A stretch of DNA of 64,000 bases from Streptococcus sp. oral taxon 431 (GTDB taxonomy: Bacteria > Bacillota > Bacilli > Lactobacillales > Streptococcaceae): NCBI RefSeq assembly GCF_001553685.1, contig NZ_CP014264.1, positions 1,000,001-1,064,000 of the forward strand, given 5' to 3'. Position 1 is the first letter of the stretch, and each line of letters starts with the position of its first letter. Shown here piece after piece: positions 29,463 to 38,426 of the stretch. Made by a program: the position numbers and the translations under genes. Below the pieces are notes generated by a model that saw only the letters and a program-made list of their open reading frames with translations, was not told the DNA's origin and made no database searches.

Positions 29463-29712
29463 TACAAGCAAGATTTTCCAAAAACGTAGGGATTGGCCAA
29501 GTCTCAAGTTCAAGTTGGATAGCAAATAGCAATTTCCAACGTAACTTGTAGCCCAAGTGTATTTTAGGATAGTTATTCATCCGATTAACAATGAAGGCGA
29601 CTTCTTTAGGAGTCGTTTTCTTTTTTCTTTTAGGGAATCCTATACGAATCAGCCAGTTGTGATTATCATTAGTTCCCCTTTCCCAAGAGGCATAGGGATG
29701 ATTTAATGTCTA
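29463..29712 (-). pseudogene. IS30-family transposase C-terminal remnant
   Basis: On the minus strand, bases from about 29706 down to 29470 translate in one frame to NHPYASWERGTNDNHNWLIR, then a GFPKRKKKTTPKEVAFIVNR segment. This matches the conserved C-terminal block of IS30 transposases (the PYSSWERGxNENxN and PKGT motifs). A stop codon lies just upstream in the frame and the rest of the gene and any terminal repeats are missing. About 80 codons remain directly after ppc. Similarity is judged by eye. Confidence 0.7.
29593..29631 (+). terminator. Probable ppc terminator, located inside the IS30 remnant
   Basis: Stem GAAGGCGACTTC / GGAGTCGTTTTC (12 pairs, three of them G-U) with a TTTA loop, then TTTTTTCTTTT. 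It is 130 bases after ppc and no better hairpin lies closer. Confidence 0.65.
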
Positions 29713-29883
29713 CTCTTTCGATCAGCCAAGAGAGGCAAACAGTTTTATTTCACCTTATAACTAGAACTTTATCTATCTCCTAATGACCATTCTCCTAGCT
29801 TAAATTATTGATGTTCGAAAAATTTTTTTGGCTTTCTTTTAGTCAACTAAATATATATAAAACGAAATAGAGCATTAAATTCG

Positions 29884-29912
29884 TTTACAAGACCTAAATA
29901 TAATGCTATTCT
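29884..29912 (+). promoter_or_regulatory. Predicted promoter of the orphan membrane-anchored protein
   Basis: TTTACA, 17-base spacer, TATTCT, with TG one base before the -10. The stretch 29713-29883 upstream is AT-rich with no gene I can support. Confidence 0.6.
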
Positions 29913-29929
29913 ATATATAGAGGAAAAGG

Positions 29930-29943
29930 CTTACAATTGTAAG
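29930..29943. promoter_or_regulatory. Perfect 14-bp palindrome, candidate operator
   Basis: CTTACAATTGTAAG, just downstream of the predicted -10 at 29907-29912. Its core TACAATTGTA fits the TACAnnTGTA form bound by CopY-type repressors, but no such regulator is in the window, so the match is only suggestive. Confidence 0.5.
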
Positions 29944-29979
29944 TATGAAGATGAATCTAATTAGATTAGGAGAATAGTT

Positions 29980-30039
29980 ATGATAGGTTGTTTAATAACT
30001 ATTAGGCTGATGACTAGAGTTATGAATAGGAATAAATGA
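29980..30039 (+). CDS. Small ORF of 19 codons overlapping the next gene start
   Basis: ATG at 29980 with TTAGGAG seven bases upstream, reading MIGCLITIRLMTRVMNRNK and ending in TGA at 30037-30039, which overlaps the ATG of the following gene as ATGA. The ribosome binding site is much stronger than that of the downstream gene. It could be a leader that couples translation or the degraded 5' end of an older gene. No family resemblance seen. Confidence 0.45.
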   Translation: MIGCLITIRLMTRVMNRNK

Positions 30040-31160
30040 GTATGAATAGGAAACAAAAAGTTGGTCATGTTATTGTTGTAGCCATTATTATTTTATTGGG
30101 AGTGTTATTTTTCATCCAAAGATATTCTGCTTCGTCATCAAAACAATTTTCTATACAGTCAAATGTTGATTTTTATTTATTGGGATACCACAGTGTGGAG
30201 GGGTATAATTTTAAAGATAATTCATTTGAGAAAGTTTCTGATGAAAAAATAGATATAGTAAAGGGCCAGATTAATCAAGTTGTTAAGCGTGCAGAAATTT
30301 CCAATCGTTATTTGCTATTTTCTGAAGAAGGTCCACCCTTAGGTGTAGTAGGTAGAATAATATCAGTTGATTTTGAAACTGGAAAAATTCACTATAATAA
30401 GACCACCGATTATGCTTTTTCAACAGCTGGCGTAAATCCAGATTACTATTTTACTTCTGAAGCAAATACATATGATAGTTTTATTGCAGTTTTTGATACA
30501 AATTTAAAGGAAGTAGATAAATATATTTTCAAAAATTCTGTTTTTGCTACAGATTTTTCAAACGATGGTGATAATATCTACTTTTTGGGAGTAGATGTTA
30601 ACAGTAATGATAATTACCCAACCTACTTACATCATTTTTCACTAAAAAACAAAAAATTACAGTTTGAAAATAAAGAAATTCTCTATGATGATCCTAACTT
30701 GACTTATTTTTTTGACGATAGCATTGTGAAGGGTAAACAACTCTATTCAGTTTCCGGTGGATATCGAATTAACTCGACCAAGGAAAAAGTACTTTGGGGG
30801 AAAGTTTTTCACTATGATATGGAATCAGGACTTAAGGAATTTTTTGATTTAGATGAAATTGGTCCAGTTAACATTATTGAATTAGGAGAAAATTTGTTAG
30901 CAATTGAGCATGAGAGTAATGATTCAGGAAAAATTGCTTTCAGTCTATTTGATGTAACTAGTCATAAATCAAGCTTTGTCAATCTATCTCGATTTGGATT
31001 TTCAGCTGAAACAGACTACATAAAAGATATTAAGCTTCTCGATGATAATATTTTATTAGTTTTAGCTGGTAATAAATTAATTGCATATGATATAAATGAA
31101 AATACTATCATTCTTGAAAAAATTGTTGATGAAGATATGTTTCATATTTGGTTGAAATAA
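30036..31160 (+). CDS. Unrecognised membrane-anchored extracellular protein
   Basis: 374 residues that I do not recognise. An N-terminal basic stretch and one helix (HVIVVAIIILLGVLFFIQR, ~11-29) form an uncleaved signal anchor with no lipobox. The rest is soluble, rich in Asp, Asn, Tyr and Phe, with recurring short strands of the type NIYFLGVD, NLLAIEHE, NILLVLAGNKLIAYD, suggesting a beta-propeller-like fold of the kind seen in secreted binding proteins. It is notably AT-rich next to an IS30 remnant, consistent with acquired DNA. Start uncertain: ATG 30036 or 30042. It is alone between ppc and the trp T-box. Confidence 0.7.
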   Translation: MSMNRKQKVGHVIVVAIIILLGVLFFIQRYSASSSKQFSIQSNVDFYLLGYHSVEGYNFKDNSFEKVSDEKIDIVKGQINQVVKRAEISNRYLLFSEEGPPLGVVGRIISVDFETGKIHYNKTTDYAFSTAGVNPDYYFTSEANTYDSFIAVFDTNLKEVDKYIFKNSVFATDFSNDGDNIYFLGVDVNSNDNYPTYLHHFSLKNKKLQFENKEILYDDPNLTYFFDDSIVKGKQLYSVSGGYRINSTKEKVLWGKVFHYDMESGLKEFFDLDEIGPVNIIELGENLLAIEHESNDSGKIAFSLFDVTSHKSSFVNLSRFGFSAETDYIKDIKLLDDNILLVLAGNKLIAYDINENTIILEKIVDEDMFHIWLK

Positions 31161-31278
31161 TTTGCAAAATTATATAGATTTTTGTAATGTTACATTGTTA
31201 AGCCAATCCCCATAGGCATATGATTAACTTACTCTCTCTCTAATTTTACACTTTTTTAAAAATATTTTATGAAAACCC

Positions 31279-31306
31279 TTGACAAGTTTTAGTAAAATGA
31301 TATAAT
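31279..31306 (+). promoter_or_regulatory. trpXYZ promoter
   Basis: Consensus TTGACA (31279-31284), 16-base spacer, TATAAT (31301-31306) with TG one base upstream. It precedes the T-box leader. Bases 31161-31278 hold nothing else that I can see. Confidence 0.85.
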
Positions 31307-31336
31307 TTAACCATTCAGAAAGTAATCATTGAAATT

Positions 31337-31550
31337 TTTTAGAGAGTCTGTGGTTGGTGAAAACAGATAGGTGGAAGTGATGAAAATTGGGCTGAATGTT
31401 ATTAAGAATTTGAAATCATAAGAATTCGGTGAGCACACCTTACAGTGCAACTCGTTTTAGCGAGTAAGAGCGATAGGACTAGTTCCTATAATTGAGGTGG
31501 CACCGCGCATCGACGTCCTCACACAAGTTTTTTGTGTGAGGACTTTTTCT
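31337..31550 (+). ncRNA. T-box leader, tRNA-Trp specific
   Basis: Stem I starts at AGAGAG (31341) with the GGTTGGTGAAAAC loop element. The T-box sequence GAGGTGGCACCGCG is at 31494-31507. The terminator is a 12-bp stem (31515-31526 with 31532-31543) followed by TTTTTC. The likely specifier is TGG at 31388-31390 in the distal strand of stem I, which agrees with a tryptophan transporter downstream. Uncharged tRNA-Trp should stabilise the antiterminator and allow transcription of trpXYZ. Confidence 0.92.
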
Positions 31551-31564
31551 ATGGGGAGGAAAAA

Positions 31565-31603
31565 ATGATGGAAATCAAACGATGGCGTCGCTTGAATAAG
31601 TGA
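31565..31603 (+). CDS. Candidate 12-residue leader peptide with a Trp codon
   Basis: ATG at 31565 follows GGGGAGGAAAAA directly and reads MMEIKRWRRLNK then TGA. It lies between the T-box terminator and the trpX start 45 bases later. A short ORF with a strong ribosome binding site and a TGG codon in a tryptophan-controlled leader is suggestive, but translation is unproven. Confidence 0.4.
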   Translation: MMEIKRWRRLNK

Positions 31604-31647
31604 TTGAGTAAAAAAATAATAAGTTAAGAAGAAATAAGGAGAAAATT

Positions 31648-32649
31648 ATGAAAAACAAACGTCTACTCGGTATTATCGTAGCATTAGCACTTGTAGTTGG
31701 AGGAAGCTTGGTCTACTCTAACTTAACGAAACAAGAAACTAAAACTGAGACAGCTAACAAAACAGCTAAGGTTGGTGTTCTACAGTTCGTCAGTCACCCA
31801 TCGCTTGACTTGATATACCAAGGTATCCAAGATGGACTTGCTGAAGAAGGCTATAAAGGTGACCAAGTTAAAATTGATTTTATGAACTCAGAAGGTGACC
31901 AAAGTAAGGTTGCTACAATGAGTAAGCAATTAGTCGCAAACGGAAATGATGTTGTTGTCGGAATTGCGACACCTGCAGCTCAAGGTCTAGCAAGTGCAAC
32001 AAAAGACCTTCCTGTTATCATGGCAGCTATTACAGATCCAGTTGGAGCTAACCTTGTACAGAACTTGGAAAAACCAGGTGGAAACATCACAGGGGTTTCT
32101 GACCACAACCCTGCTCAACAACAGGTTGAATTAATTAAAGCCTTAACTCCGGATGTTAAAACAATCGGAGCTCTCTACTCAAGTAGTGAAGACAACTCTA
32201 AATCACAAGTTGAAGAGTTCAAAGCTTACGCTGAAAAAGCTGGTTTGAAAGTCGAAACTTTTGCAGTTCCATCAACTAACGAAATTGCTTCAACAGTTAA
32301 TGTTATGACTGGTAAAGTAGATGCAATCTGGGTTCCAATTGACAACACAATCGCATCTGCGTTCTCAACTGTAGTATCAAGTAATCAAACAGCTAAAAAA
32401 CCAATCTACCCAAGTGCGACTGCCATGGTAGAAGCAGGTGGTTTGGCATCAGTCGTTGTGGACCAACACGATCTTGGTGTTGCTACCGGTAAGATGATTG
32501 CCAAAGTCTTGAAGGGTGAAAAACCTGCAGATACACCAGTTAATGTCTTCTCAACTGGTAAATCAGTTATCAACAAAAAAGTCGCTCAAGAACTTGGAAT
32601 CACAATTCCTGAATCAGTTCTCAAAGAAGCTGGTCAAGTAATTGAATAA
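31648..32649 (+). CDS. trpX: Tryptophan ABC transporter substrate-binding protein TrpX
   Basis: 333 residues of the ABC_sub_bind (PF04392) family: KVGVLQFVSHPSLD, GNDVVVGIATPAAQG, PVIMAAITDPVGAN and ASVVVDQHDLGVATG. Expected to bind tryptophan or a precursor outside the membrane and pass it to TrpY. The N-terminus has a hydrophobic helix (LLGIIVALALVVGGSLVYS) but no Cys in a lipobox, so it looks anchored by an uncleaved helix rather than lipid. First gene of trpXYZ, behind a Trp T-box. Start follows ATAAGGAGAAAATT. Specificity rests on the T-box and family literature, not on binding-site residues. Confidence 0.87.
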   Translation: MKNKRLLGIIVALALVVGGSLVYSNLTKQETKTETANKTAKVGVLQFVSHPSLDLIYQGIQDGLAEEGYKGDQVKIDFMNSEGDQSKVATMSKQLVANGNDVVVGIATPAAQGLASATKDLPVIMAAITDPVGANLVQNLEKPGGNITGVSDHNPAQQQVELIKALTPDVKTIGALYSSSEDNSKSQVEEFKAYAEKAGLKVETFAVPSTNEIASTVNVMTGKVDAIWVPIDNTIASAFSTVVSSNQTAKKPIYPSATAMVEAGGLASVVVDQHDLGVATGKMIAKVLKGEKPADTPVNVFSTGKSVINKKVAQELGITIPESVLKEAGQVIE

Positions 32650-32710
32650 GAATGTAGGAGGAGTTGGAGACATCTCCTCCAATTTTTAGAATAAAGGAAA
32701 CGAAACAAAT

Positions 32711-33577
32711 ATGCTAATATCTATTATTTCACAGGGATTAGTCTGGGCTATCCTGGGCTTGGGAATTTTTATGACCTTTCGAATCCTGAACTTTCCAGAT
32801 ATGACAACTGAGGGCTCCTTCCCACTAGGAGGAGCAGTTGCAGTAACACTGATTACTCAAGGCGTTAATCCTTTTCTTGCTACCTTAGTAGCTGTTGGAG
32901 CAGGCTGTCTTGCTGGTTTAGCGACTGGTCTTCTTTACACTAAAGGAAAGATTCCAACACTCTTGTCTGGAATTCTGGTCATGACTTCCTGTCATTCTAT
33001 CATGCTTATGATTATGGGACGGGCTAACCTTGGACTTTTAAACACCAAGCAAATCCAAGATGTTCTTCCATTTTCATCAGAGGTTAATCAATTACTGACA
33101 GGTTTAATCTTTGTGACTTTGGTTATCCTTCTCATGCTTTTCTTCCTAGATACGAAACTTGGACAGGCCTATATCGCTACAGGGGATAATCCAGATATGG
33201 CTCGTAGTTTTGGTATCAATACAGGCCGTATGGAGCTTATGGGCTTGGTCTTGTCAAATGGTGTAATCGCACTTGCTGGTGCCTTAATTGCCCAACAAGA
33301 AGGTTACGCGGATGTTTCTCGTGGTATCGGTATTATCGTTGTTGGTCTTGCAAGTTTGATTATAGGTGAAGTTCTGTTCAAGAGTCTTACCCTAGCAGAA
33401 CGTTTGGTTACAATTGTAGTTGGTTCCATCAGCTATCAATTCTTGGTATGGGGAGTCATTGCTCTCGGCTTTAACACTAGCTATCTCCGTCTATACAGTG
33501 CCCTTATCCTAGCAACATGTCTAGTCATTCCAACTCTTAAGGATAAATATTTGAAAGGAGTCAAGTTAAGCAAATGA
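32711..33577 (+). CDS. trpY: Tryptophan ABC transporter permease TrpY
   Basis: 288 residues with about eight transmembrane helices, of the BPD_transp_2 (LivH-like) permease family. Visible: GLVWAILGLGIFMTFRIL at the N-terminus, FPDMTTEGSFPLGGAV, and the ATGDNPDMARSFGIN cytoplasmic coupling loop. It forms the membrane channel with TrpZ. It starts 61 bases after trpX (AAAGGAAACGAAACAAAT) and overlaps trpZ by four bases (ATGA). Confidence 0.88.
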   Translation: MLISIISQGLVWAILGLGIFMTFRILNFPDMTTEGSFPLGGAVAVTLITQGVNPFLATLVAVGAGCLAGLATGLLYTKGKIPTLLSGILVMTSCHSIMLMIMGRANLGLLNTKQIQDVLPFSSEVNQLLTGLIFVTLVILLMLFFLDTKLGQAYIATGDNPDMARSFGINTGRMELMGLVLSNGVIALAGALIAQQEGYADVSRGIGIIVVGLASLIIGEVLFKSLTLAERLVTIVVGSISYQFLVWGVIALGFNTSYLRLYSALILATCLVIPTLKDKYLKGVKLSK

Positions 33578-34332
33578 CAGCAATTGTAGAATTAAGAAAT
33601 GCCACAAAAATTGTGACAAATGGCTTCGATGAGGAAAAGATTATTTTAAACGATGTTTCACTTGATATCTATGAACATGACTTCATCACAATTTTGGGTG
33701 GAAATGGTGCAGGCAAGTCAACCCTCTTTAATAGCATTGCAGGAACTCTGCCCTTGACTAGCGGGAGTATTCGCATCATGGGGGAGGATGTGACTCATTT
33801 TAGCCCTGAAAAGCGTGCCAAGTACCTCTCTCGTGTCTTCCAAGATCCCAAGATGGGAACTGCCCCTCGTATGACCGTTGCAGAAAACCTCTTGATTGCA
33901 AAGTTTCGTGGAGAAAAACGTGGTCTTTTTCCAAGAAGACTCTCAGCTTACAAGGAAGAATTTCAAGCAACTATTGAGAAGGTTGGAAATGGATTAGAGA
34001 AACACTTGGACACCCCGATTGAATTCTTATCAGGTGGACAAAGGCAAGCCTTGAGTCTCTTGATGGCGACCTTGAAGCGTCCAGAACTCCTTTTGTTGGA
34101 TGAACATACAGCAGCGCTTGACCCTAAAACAAGTGTAGCCTTGATGGAGTTGACAGATGACTTTGTCAGTAAGGACCATCTTACTGCTCTGATGATTACC
34201 CACCATATGGAAGATGCTCTCAAGTATGGAAATCGCCTCATTGTTATGAAAGAAGGACGAATCATCCAAGATTTGAATAAGGATGAAAAAGCTAAGATGA
34301 AGATTTCAGATTACTATCAGTTGTTTGAGTAG
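33574..34332 (+). CDS. trpZ: Tryptophan ABC transporter ATPase TrpZ
   Basis: 252 residues. Walker A GGNGAGKST (42-50), Q-loop RVFQDPKMG, signature FLSGGQRQALSL near 151, Walker B LLLLDEHTAALDP and switch His MITHHMEDAL. It powers import by the trpXYZ system and overlaps trpY by four bases, so translation is coupled. A terminator follows 30 bases after the stop. Confidence 0.93.
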   Translation: MTAIVELRNATKIVTNGFDEEKIILNDVSLDIYEHDFITILGGNGAGKSTLFNSIAGTLPLTSGSIRIMGEDVTHFSPEKRAKYLSRVFQDPKMGTAPRMTVAENLLIAKFRGEKRGLFPRRLSAYKEEFQATIEKVGNGLEKHLDTPIEFLSGGQRQALSLLMATLKRPELLLLDEHTAALDPKTSVALMELTDDFVSKDHLTALMITHHMEDALKYGNRLIVMKEGRIIQDLNKDEKAKMKISDYYQLFE

Positions 34333-34361
34333 ATAATTATTAAAACATCAATCGTTAAAGA

Positions 34362-34395
34362 CTTAGAAGTAAGATTTCTACTTCTAGGTTTTTTT
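34362..34395 (+). terminator. Terminator of trpXYZ
   Basis: Ten-pair stem around TAGAAGTA / TACTTCTA (one G-U pair), 7-base loop and seven T. Confidence 0.85.
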
Positions 34396-34501
34396 AGTGG
34401 CATTTAAACTTTATTTATATTTCCTTTTTTGCCAGTTTTACTTTATAATATAATCAATCTAAGAATCTTAAACTTTGATAGAGGAGTAAGGAGATAAAAA
34501 C

Positions 34502-34933
34502 ATGGCATACACACAAGAAGATTTTCAGGAATGGATTTTTCAGATTGGATTTAAGATGGACTATTTTACTAGGGAGTTTGCTGAGGAACAAGGCCTTCAT
34601 TTAGACTATAGCATGCAGTCTTTAGATGATTTGGAGGCTTGGATCTTAGCTCACTACGAAGACCACCATGCTTTGATAGCAGACCGCAAGATGTTGGATT
34701 ATTTGACCGTTTATATCGGCGAAACCTTTCGCAAACACCTAGGAGGTAAATGGTATATTGATCTTAAAAATAAAAAGAACGCCTACTATTCTATGCCTGT
34801 CTTGACCGATCCATCATATAGAGGAGAAGTTTATATAGCACCAATGACTTTTGCAACGGCTTGCATCAGTAGAAAAGATAGTCAGTATATTAGCAGAATA
34901 TTGAAAAATAACCTCGAAGATCAAGTGAAATAG
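34502..34933 (+). CDS. Conserved hypothetical cytoplasmic protein
   Basis: 143 residues, family not recognised with confidence. No signal peptide or transmembrane helix. Helical N-terminal half (EDFQEWIFQIGFKMDYF, MLDYLTVYIGETFRKH), then a strand-rich part GGKWYIDLKNKKNAYYSMPV and a short helix. The YIGETFRKHLGGKW segment resembles small immunity-type or SUKH-like proteins but I cannot assign it. It has its own strong ribosome binding site (GGAGTAAGGAGAT) and TATAAT at 34444-34449, and stands alone between trpXYZ and dnaG. Confidence 0.75.
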   Translation: MAYTQEDFQEWIFQIGFKMDYFTREFAEEQGLHLDYSMQSLDDLEAWILAHYEDHHALIADRKMLDYLTVYIGETFRKHLGGKWYIDLKNKKNAYYSMPVLTDPSYRGEVYIAPMTFATACISRKDSQYISRILKNNLEDQVK

Positions 34934-35047
34934 GATTTTATTTCTTCTATTTTTCTTTCAAATATTAGAATGATTTGCTCAAAAGATTCACTTTTTCATG
35001 ACAGCTGGAAATTTATGAAATAGTCTCATGTAAAGTGTATGAAATGG

Positions 35048-35076
35048 TTTACTTTTTTTCAGAAATAAGCTATACT
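35048..35076 (+). promoter_or_regulatory. dnaG-rpoD promoter
   Basis: TTTACT, 17-base spacer, TATACT; the dnaG start is 37 bases downstream. Confidence 0.65.
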
Positions 35077-35113
35077 AGTTAGAGTAAACTGTGATAAAAT
35101 GGAGGTATTGTCT

Positions 35114-36874
35114 ATGGTTGACAAGAGACTCATCGAAGAGATCAAAAACAATACCAATATTGTCGAAATCATAGGAGAAGTGATTTCTTTACAAAAATCT
35201 GGACGGAACTTTTTAGGGCTCTGTCCTTTTCATGGTGAAAAGACCCCTTCCTTTAACGTGGTTGAAGATAAGCAATTTTACCACTGTTTTGGCTGTGGTC
35301 GTTCTGGAGACGTCTTTAAGTTCATCGAGGAGTATCAACAAGTAACCTTTGCGGATGCGGTGAGGATATTAGCTGAGAGACTTGGGATTCAGATGGCAGC
35401 GCCTGTTCATAGTTCTATACAGCCTAGGTCGCCCCATCAAAATCTCTACGATATGCATGACAAGGCTGCTCGGTTTTATCATGCCATCCTCATGACAACT
35501 AAGATGGGTGAGGAGGCTAGGAACTACCTCTATAAACGTGGCTTAACAGATGATGTTCTCAAGCATTTTATGATTGGTTTGGCTCCAGCAGAACGCTCTT
35601 ATCTCTATCAACGTTTAGCTGATGATTATAGCGAAAATGACTTGCTGGATTCAGGTTTGTTTTACCTATCTGAGAGTAATCAATTTTTTGATACCTTTCA
35701 TAATCGCATTATGTTCCCACTCTCAAATGATCAAGGAAAGGTGATTGCCTTTTCTGGTCGTGTATGGCAGGAGGCCGATTCTCAAACTGGAAAGTATAAA
35801 AATAGTCGAGCGACGGCAATTTTTAACAAGAGTTACGAATTATATCATTTGGAGAGGGTAAAAAAAGGCTCGGGCAAGGCTCCTGAAATCTACCTGATGG
35901 AAGGGTTTATGGATGTCATTGCGGCTTATCGTGCTGGTATTGAAAATGCAGTTGCTTCTATGGGAACCGCTCTGACGAGTGAACATGTGGAGCATCTGAA
36001 ACGTTTTACTAAAAAGGTTATTGTCACTTATGACGGAGATAAGGCTGGGCAAGCTGCCACAGCGAAAGCCTTGGATGAGCTTAAAGATTTACCTGTCCAA
36101 GTCGTCCAGATTCCTGACGCAATGGATCCGGATGAATATTTGCAGAAAAACTCTCCTCAAGACTTGGCTTATCTCTTAACCAATACACGCATTAGTCCTG
36201 TTGAGTTTTACATACATCATTTCAGACCTGAAAATAGTGAAAATCTACAAGCCCAGATTGAATTTATAGAGAAAATTGCTCCCTTAATCGCCAAGGAACC
36301 CTCTATCACAGCTCAGAATTCCTACATTCACATTTTGACGGATCACTTGCCATCTTTTGACTATCAGCAAGTAGAACATATTGTCAATGAAAGTCGTGTC
36401 AGACAGAGAAAGGAGAAGGTCAAGGAGACCTATAGTCCGAGTCCTGTCACTATGTCTGTTACCAAGCAGCTGACAGCAGTGATGAGAGCGGAAGCCCATA
36501 TTCTCTACAGAATGATTGAACATCCCTTGGTGCTTAATGACTATCGCTTAAGAGAGGATTTTATCTTTGAAACTCCAGAGTTTCAAACCTTGTATGGACT
36601 CTTGATTGATAATGGAAGTATCTCATCTGAGGATTTGGCTCATCAGACCAGAGAAGTGGAGAGTGCTTGGTATCAAGTCCTAGCCTTAGATTTGCCACCT
36701 GAGATGTCCCCTCACGAGTTAGCCGAAGTGGAAGAGTCTAGAAAAAGAGCTCTTTTGAATCAGGAAAATCTGCAAATTAAAAAGAAAGTTCAGGAAGCTA
36801 GCCATGTCGGTGATACAGACACCGCATTAGAAGAGCTAGAACGCTTAATTGCCCAAAAAAGAAGAATGGAGTAA
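35114..36874 (+). CDS. dnaG: DNA primase
   Basis: 586 residues from ATG 35114 (GGAGG eight bases upstream); the ATG at 35099 overlaps that site. Zinc-binding domain with C37, H40, C58, C61 (CPFHGE ... CFGCGRSGD), then the catalytic TOPRIM core with [13 protein letters not shown] and [13 protein letters not shown], and a C-terminal helicase-binding region rich in coiled coil. DnaG makes RNA primers at the fork. It is followed two bases later by rpoD, the conserved macromolecular synthesis pairing (here without rpsU). Confidence 0.97.
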   Translation: MVDKRLIEEIKNNTNIVEIIGEVISLQKSGRNFLGLCPFHGEKTPSFNVVEDKQFYHCFGCGRSGDVFKFIEEYQQVTFADAVRILAERLGIQMAAPVHSSIQPRSPHQNLYDMHDKAARFYHAILMTTKMGEEARNYLYKRGLTDDVLKHFMIGLAPAERSYLYQRLADDYSENDLLDSGLFYLSESNQFFDTFHNRIMFPLSNDQGKVIAFSGRVWQEADSQTGKYKNSRATAIFNKSYELYHLERVKKGSGKAPEIYLMEGFMDVIAAYRAGIENAVASMGTALTSEHVEHLKRFTKKVIVTYDGDKAGQAATAKALDELKDLPVQVVQIPDAMDPDEYLQKNSPQDLAYLLTNTRISPVEFYIHHFRPENSENLQAQIEFIEKIAPLIAKEPSITAQNSYIHILTDHLPSFDYQQVEHIVNESRVRQRKEKVKETYSPSPVTMSVTKQLTAVMRAEAHILYRMIEHPLVLNDYRLREDFIFETPEFQTLYGLLIDNGSISSEDLAHQTREVESAWYQVLALDLPPEMSPHELAEVEESRKRALLNQENLQIKKKVQEASHVGDTDTALEELERLIAQKRRME

Positions 36875-36876
36875 GA

Positions 36877-37986
36877 ATGGCAACAAAACAAAAAGAAGTA
36901 ACAACCTTTGACGTCCAAGTAGCGGAATTTATTCGCAATCATAAAAAAACTGGTACAGCAACCGATGATGAAATCAATAACGCCCTCGTAATTCCCTTCA
37001 CTTTAGATGTGGAAGGTATTGAGAATCTTTTGCAACGTATTCAAGATGCTGGTATCTCAATTACGGACAACGAAGGAAATCCAAGTGCGCGTGTTTTGAG
37101 CACTGAGGAAGAACCAGAGTTGACTGATGAAGATTTGATTGGTTCAACCTCTGCTAAGGTCAATGACCCTGTCCGTATGTATTTGAAAGAAATCGGGGTT
37201 GTGCCTCTGCTTACAAATGAAGAGGAAAAAGAGTTGGCCCTTGCTGTTGAAGCAGGTGATATCGAAGCGAAACAACGCCTTGCAGAAGCTAACCTTCGTC
37301 TGGTTGTTTCTATCGCTAAACGTTATGTTGGGCGTGGAATGCAGTTCCTTGACTTGATCCAAGAAGGAAACATGGGCTTGATGAAGGCCGTTGATAAATT
37401 TGACTACTCTAAAGGGTTCAAATTCTCAACTTATGCGACTTGGTGGATTCGTCAGGCTATTACTCGTGCCATTGCTGACCAAGCTCGTACCATCCGTATC
37501 CCAGTTCACATGGTGGAAACAATTAACAAGCTTGTTCGTGAACAACGTAATCTTCTTCAAGAGTTGGGACAAGATCCAACTCCTGAACAAATCGCTGAAC
37601 GCATGGATATGACACCTGACAAGGTTCGTGAAATCCTCAAGATTGCCCAAGAGCCGGTTTCTCTTGAAACACCAATTGGTGAAGAGGATGACAGCCACCT
37701 TGGTGATTTTATCGAGGATGAAGTGATTGAAAATCCAGTGGACTATACAACTCGTATTGTTTTGCGTGAGCAGTTGGATGAAGTATTAGACACATTGACT
37801 GACCGTGAAGAGAATGTCTTGCGTCTCCGTTTTGGTCTTGATGATGGGAAAATGCGTACCTTGGAGGATGTTGGTAAAGTCTTTAACGTAACGCGTGAAC
37901 GTATCCGTCAGATTGAGGCCAAAGCTTTGAGAAAACTTCGCCAGCCAAGTCGAAGCAAACCACTTCGTGATTTCATTGAAGATTAA
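36877..37986 (+). CDS. rpoD: RNA polymerase primary sigma factor SigA
   Basis: 369 residues. Region 1.1 is short, then [10 protein letters not shown] (1.2), the region 2 block [36 protein letters not shown] and [16 protein letters not shown] (-10 recognition), region 3 and region 4.2 [18 protein letters not shown] (-35 recognition). It is the housekeeping sigma factor; the many TGnTATAAT promoters here fit its recognition. Two bases separate it from dnaG. Confidence 0.98.
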   Translation: MATKQKEVTTFDVQVAEFIRNHKKTGTATDDEINNALVIPFTLDVEGIENLLQRIQDAGISITDNEGNPSARVLSTEEEPELTDEDLIGSTSAKVNDPVRMYLKEIGVVPLLTNEEEKELALAVEAGDIEAKQRLAEANLRLVVSIAKRYVGRGMQFLDLIQEGNMGLMKAVDKFDYSKGFKFSTYATWWIRQAITRAIADQARTIRIPVHMVETINKLVREQRNLLQELGQDPTPEQIAERMDMTPDKVREILKIAQEPVSLETPIGEEDDSHLGDFIEDEVIENPVDYTTRIVLREQLDEVLDTLTDREENVLRLRFGLDDGKMRTLEDVGKVFNVTRERIRQIEAKALRKLRQPSRSKPLRDFIED

Positions 37987-38003
37987 GTTAAGGGAGAGTG
38001 AAG

Positions 38004-38333
38004 ATGGCTTACACAGAAGAACAGATTGAAAATATCAAAACACGTATTTTGACAGCACTAGAAGAAGTGATTGACCCAGAGTTGGGGATTGATATCGTCA
38101 ATCTAGGCTTGATCTACGAGATTCGTTTTGATGGCGATACAGGTGAGACTGAAATTGATATGACCTTAACAACCATGGGTTGTCCCTTGGCGGATCTTTT
38201 AACCGACCAAATCTATGATGCTATGACGGACGTTCCAGAGGTTACTAATGTTGAAGTCAAATTAGTTTGGTATCCAGCTTGGACGGTTGAAAAAATGAGC
38301 CGCTATGCTCGCATTGCATTAGGTATCAAGTAA
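38004..38333 (+). CDS. MIP18/DUF59 family metal-sulfur cluster assembly factor
   Basis: 109 residues from ATG 38004, seven bases after GGGAG; a GTG at 37998 falls in that spacing. DUF59 core EEVIDPELGIDIVNLGLIYE followed by MTLTTMGCPLADLL with the conserved cysteine. Related to SufT/PaaD, which help load Fe-S clusters. It follows rpoD by 17 bases, so it is probably co-transcribed. Confidence 0.88.
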   Translation: MAYTEEQIENIKTRILTALEEVIDPELGIDIVNLGLIYEIRFDGDTGETEIDMTLTTMGCPLADLLTDQIYDAMTDVPEVTNVEVKLVWYPAWTVEKMSRYARIALGIK

Positions 38334-38342
38334 GTAAATGAT

Positions 38343-38403
38343 AAAAAGAGAAATAGTGTAGACGCCAGGAAATTCCCAGCTTTTATGCTATCTCTCTTTT
38401 TAT
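38343..38403 (+). terminator. Terminator after the DUF59 gene
   Basis: Outer stem AAAAAGAGA / TCTCTTTTT with paired TAG/CTA inside and a longer AT-rich loop, ending in a T-rich tail. Confidence 0.6.
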
Positions 38404-38426
38404 TTGCTGATTTTATTTGAAGAAAA

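Noticed and set aside
31161..31278. Possible small RNA or gene before the trp promoter
   Set aside because: No hairpin with T tail, promoter or start signal found.
34030..34269. ORFs opposite trpZ
   Set aside because: Shadow of the ATPase; no ribosome binding site or domain.
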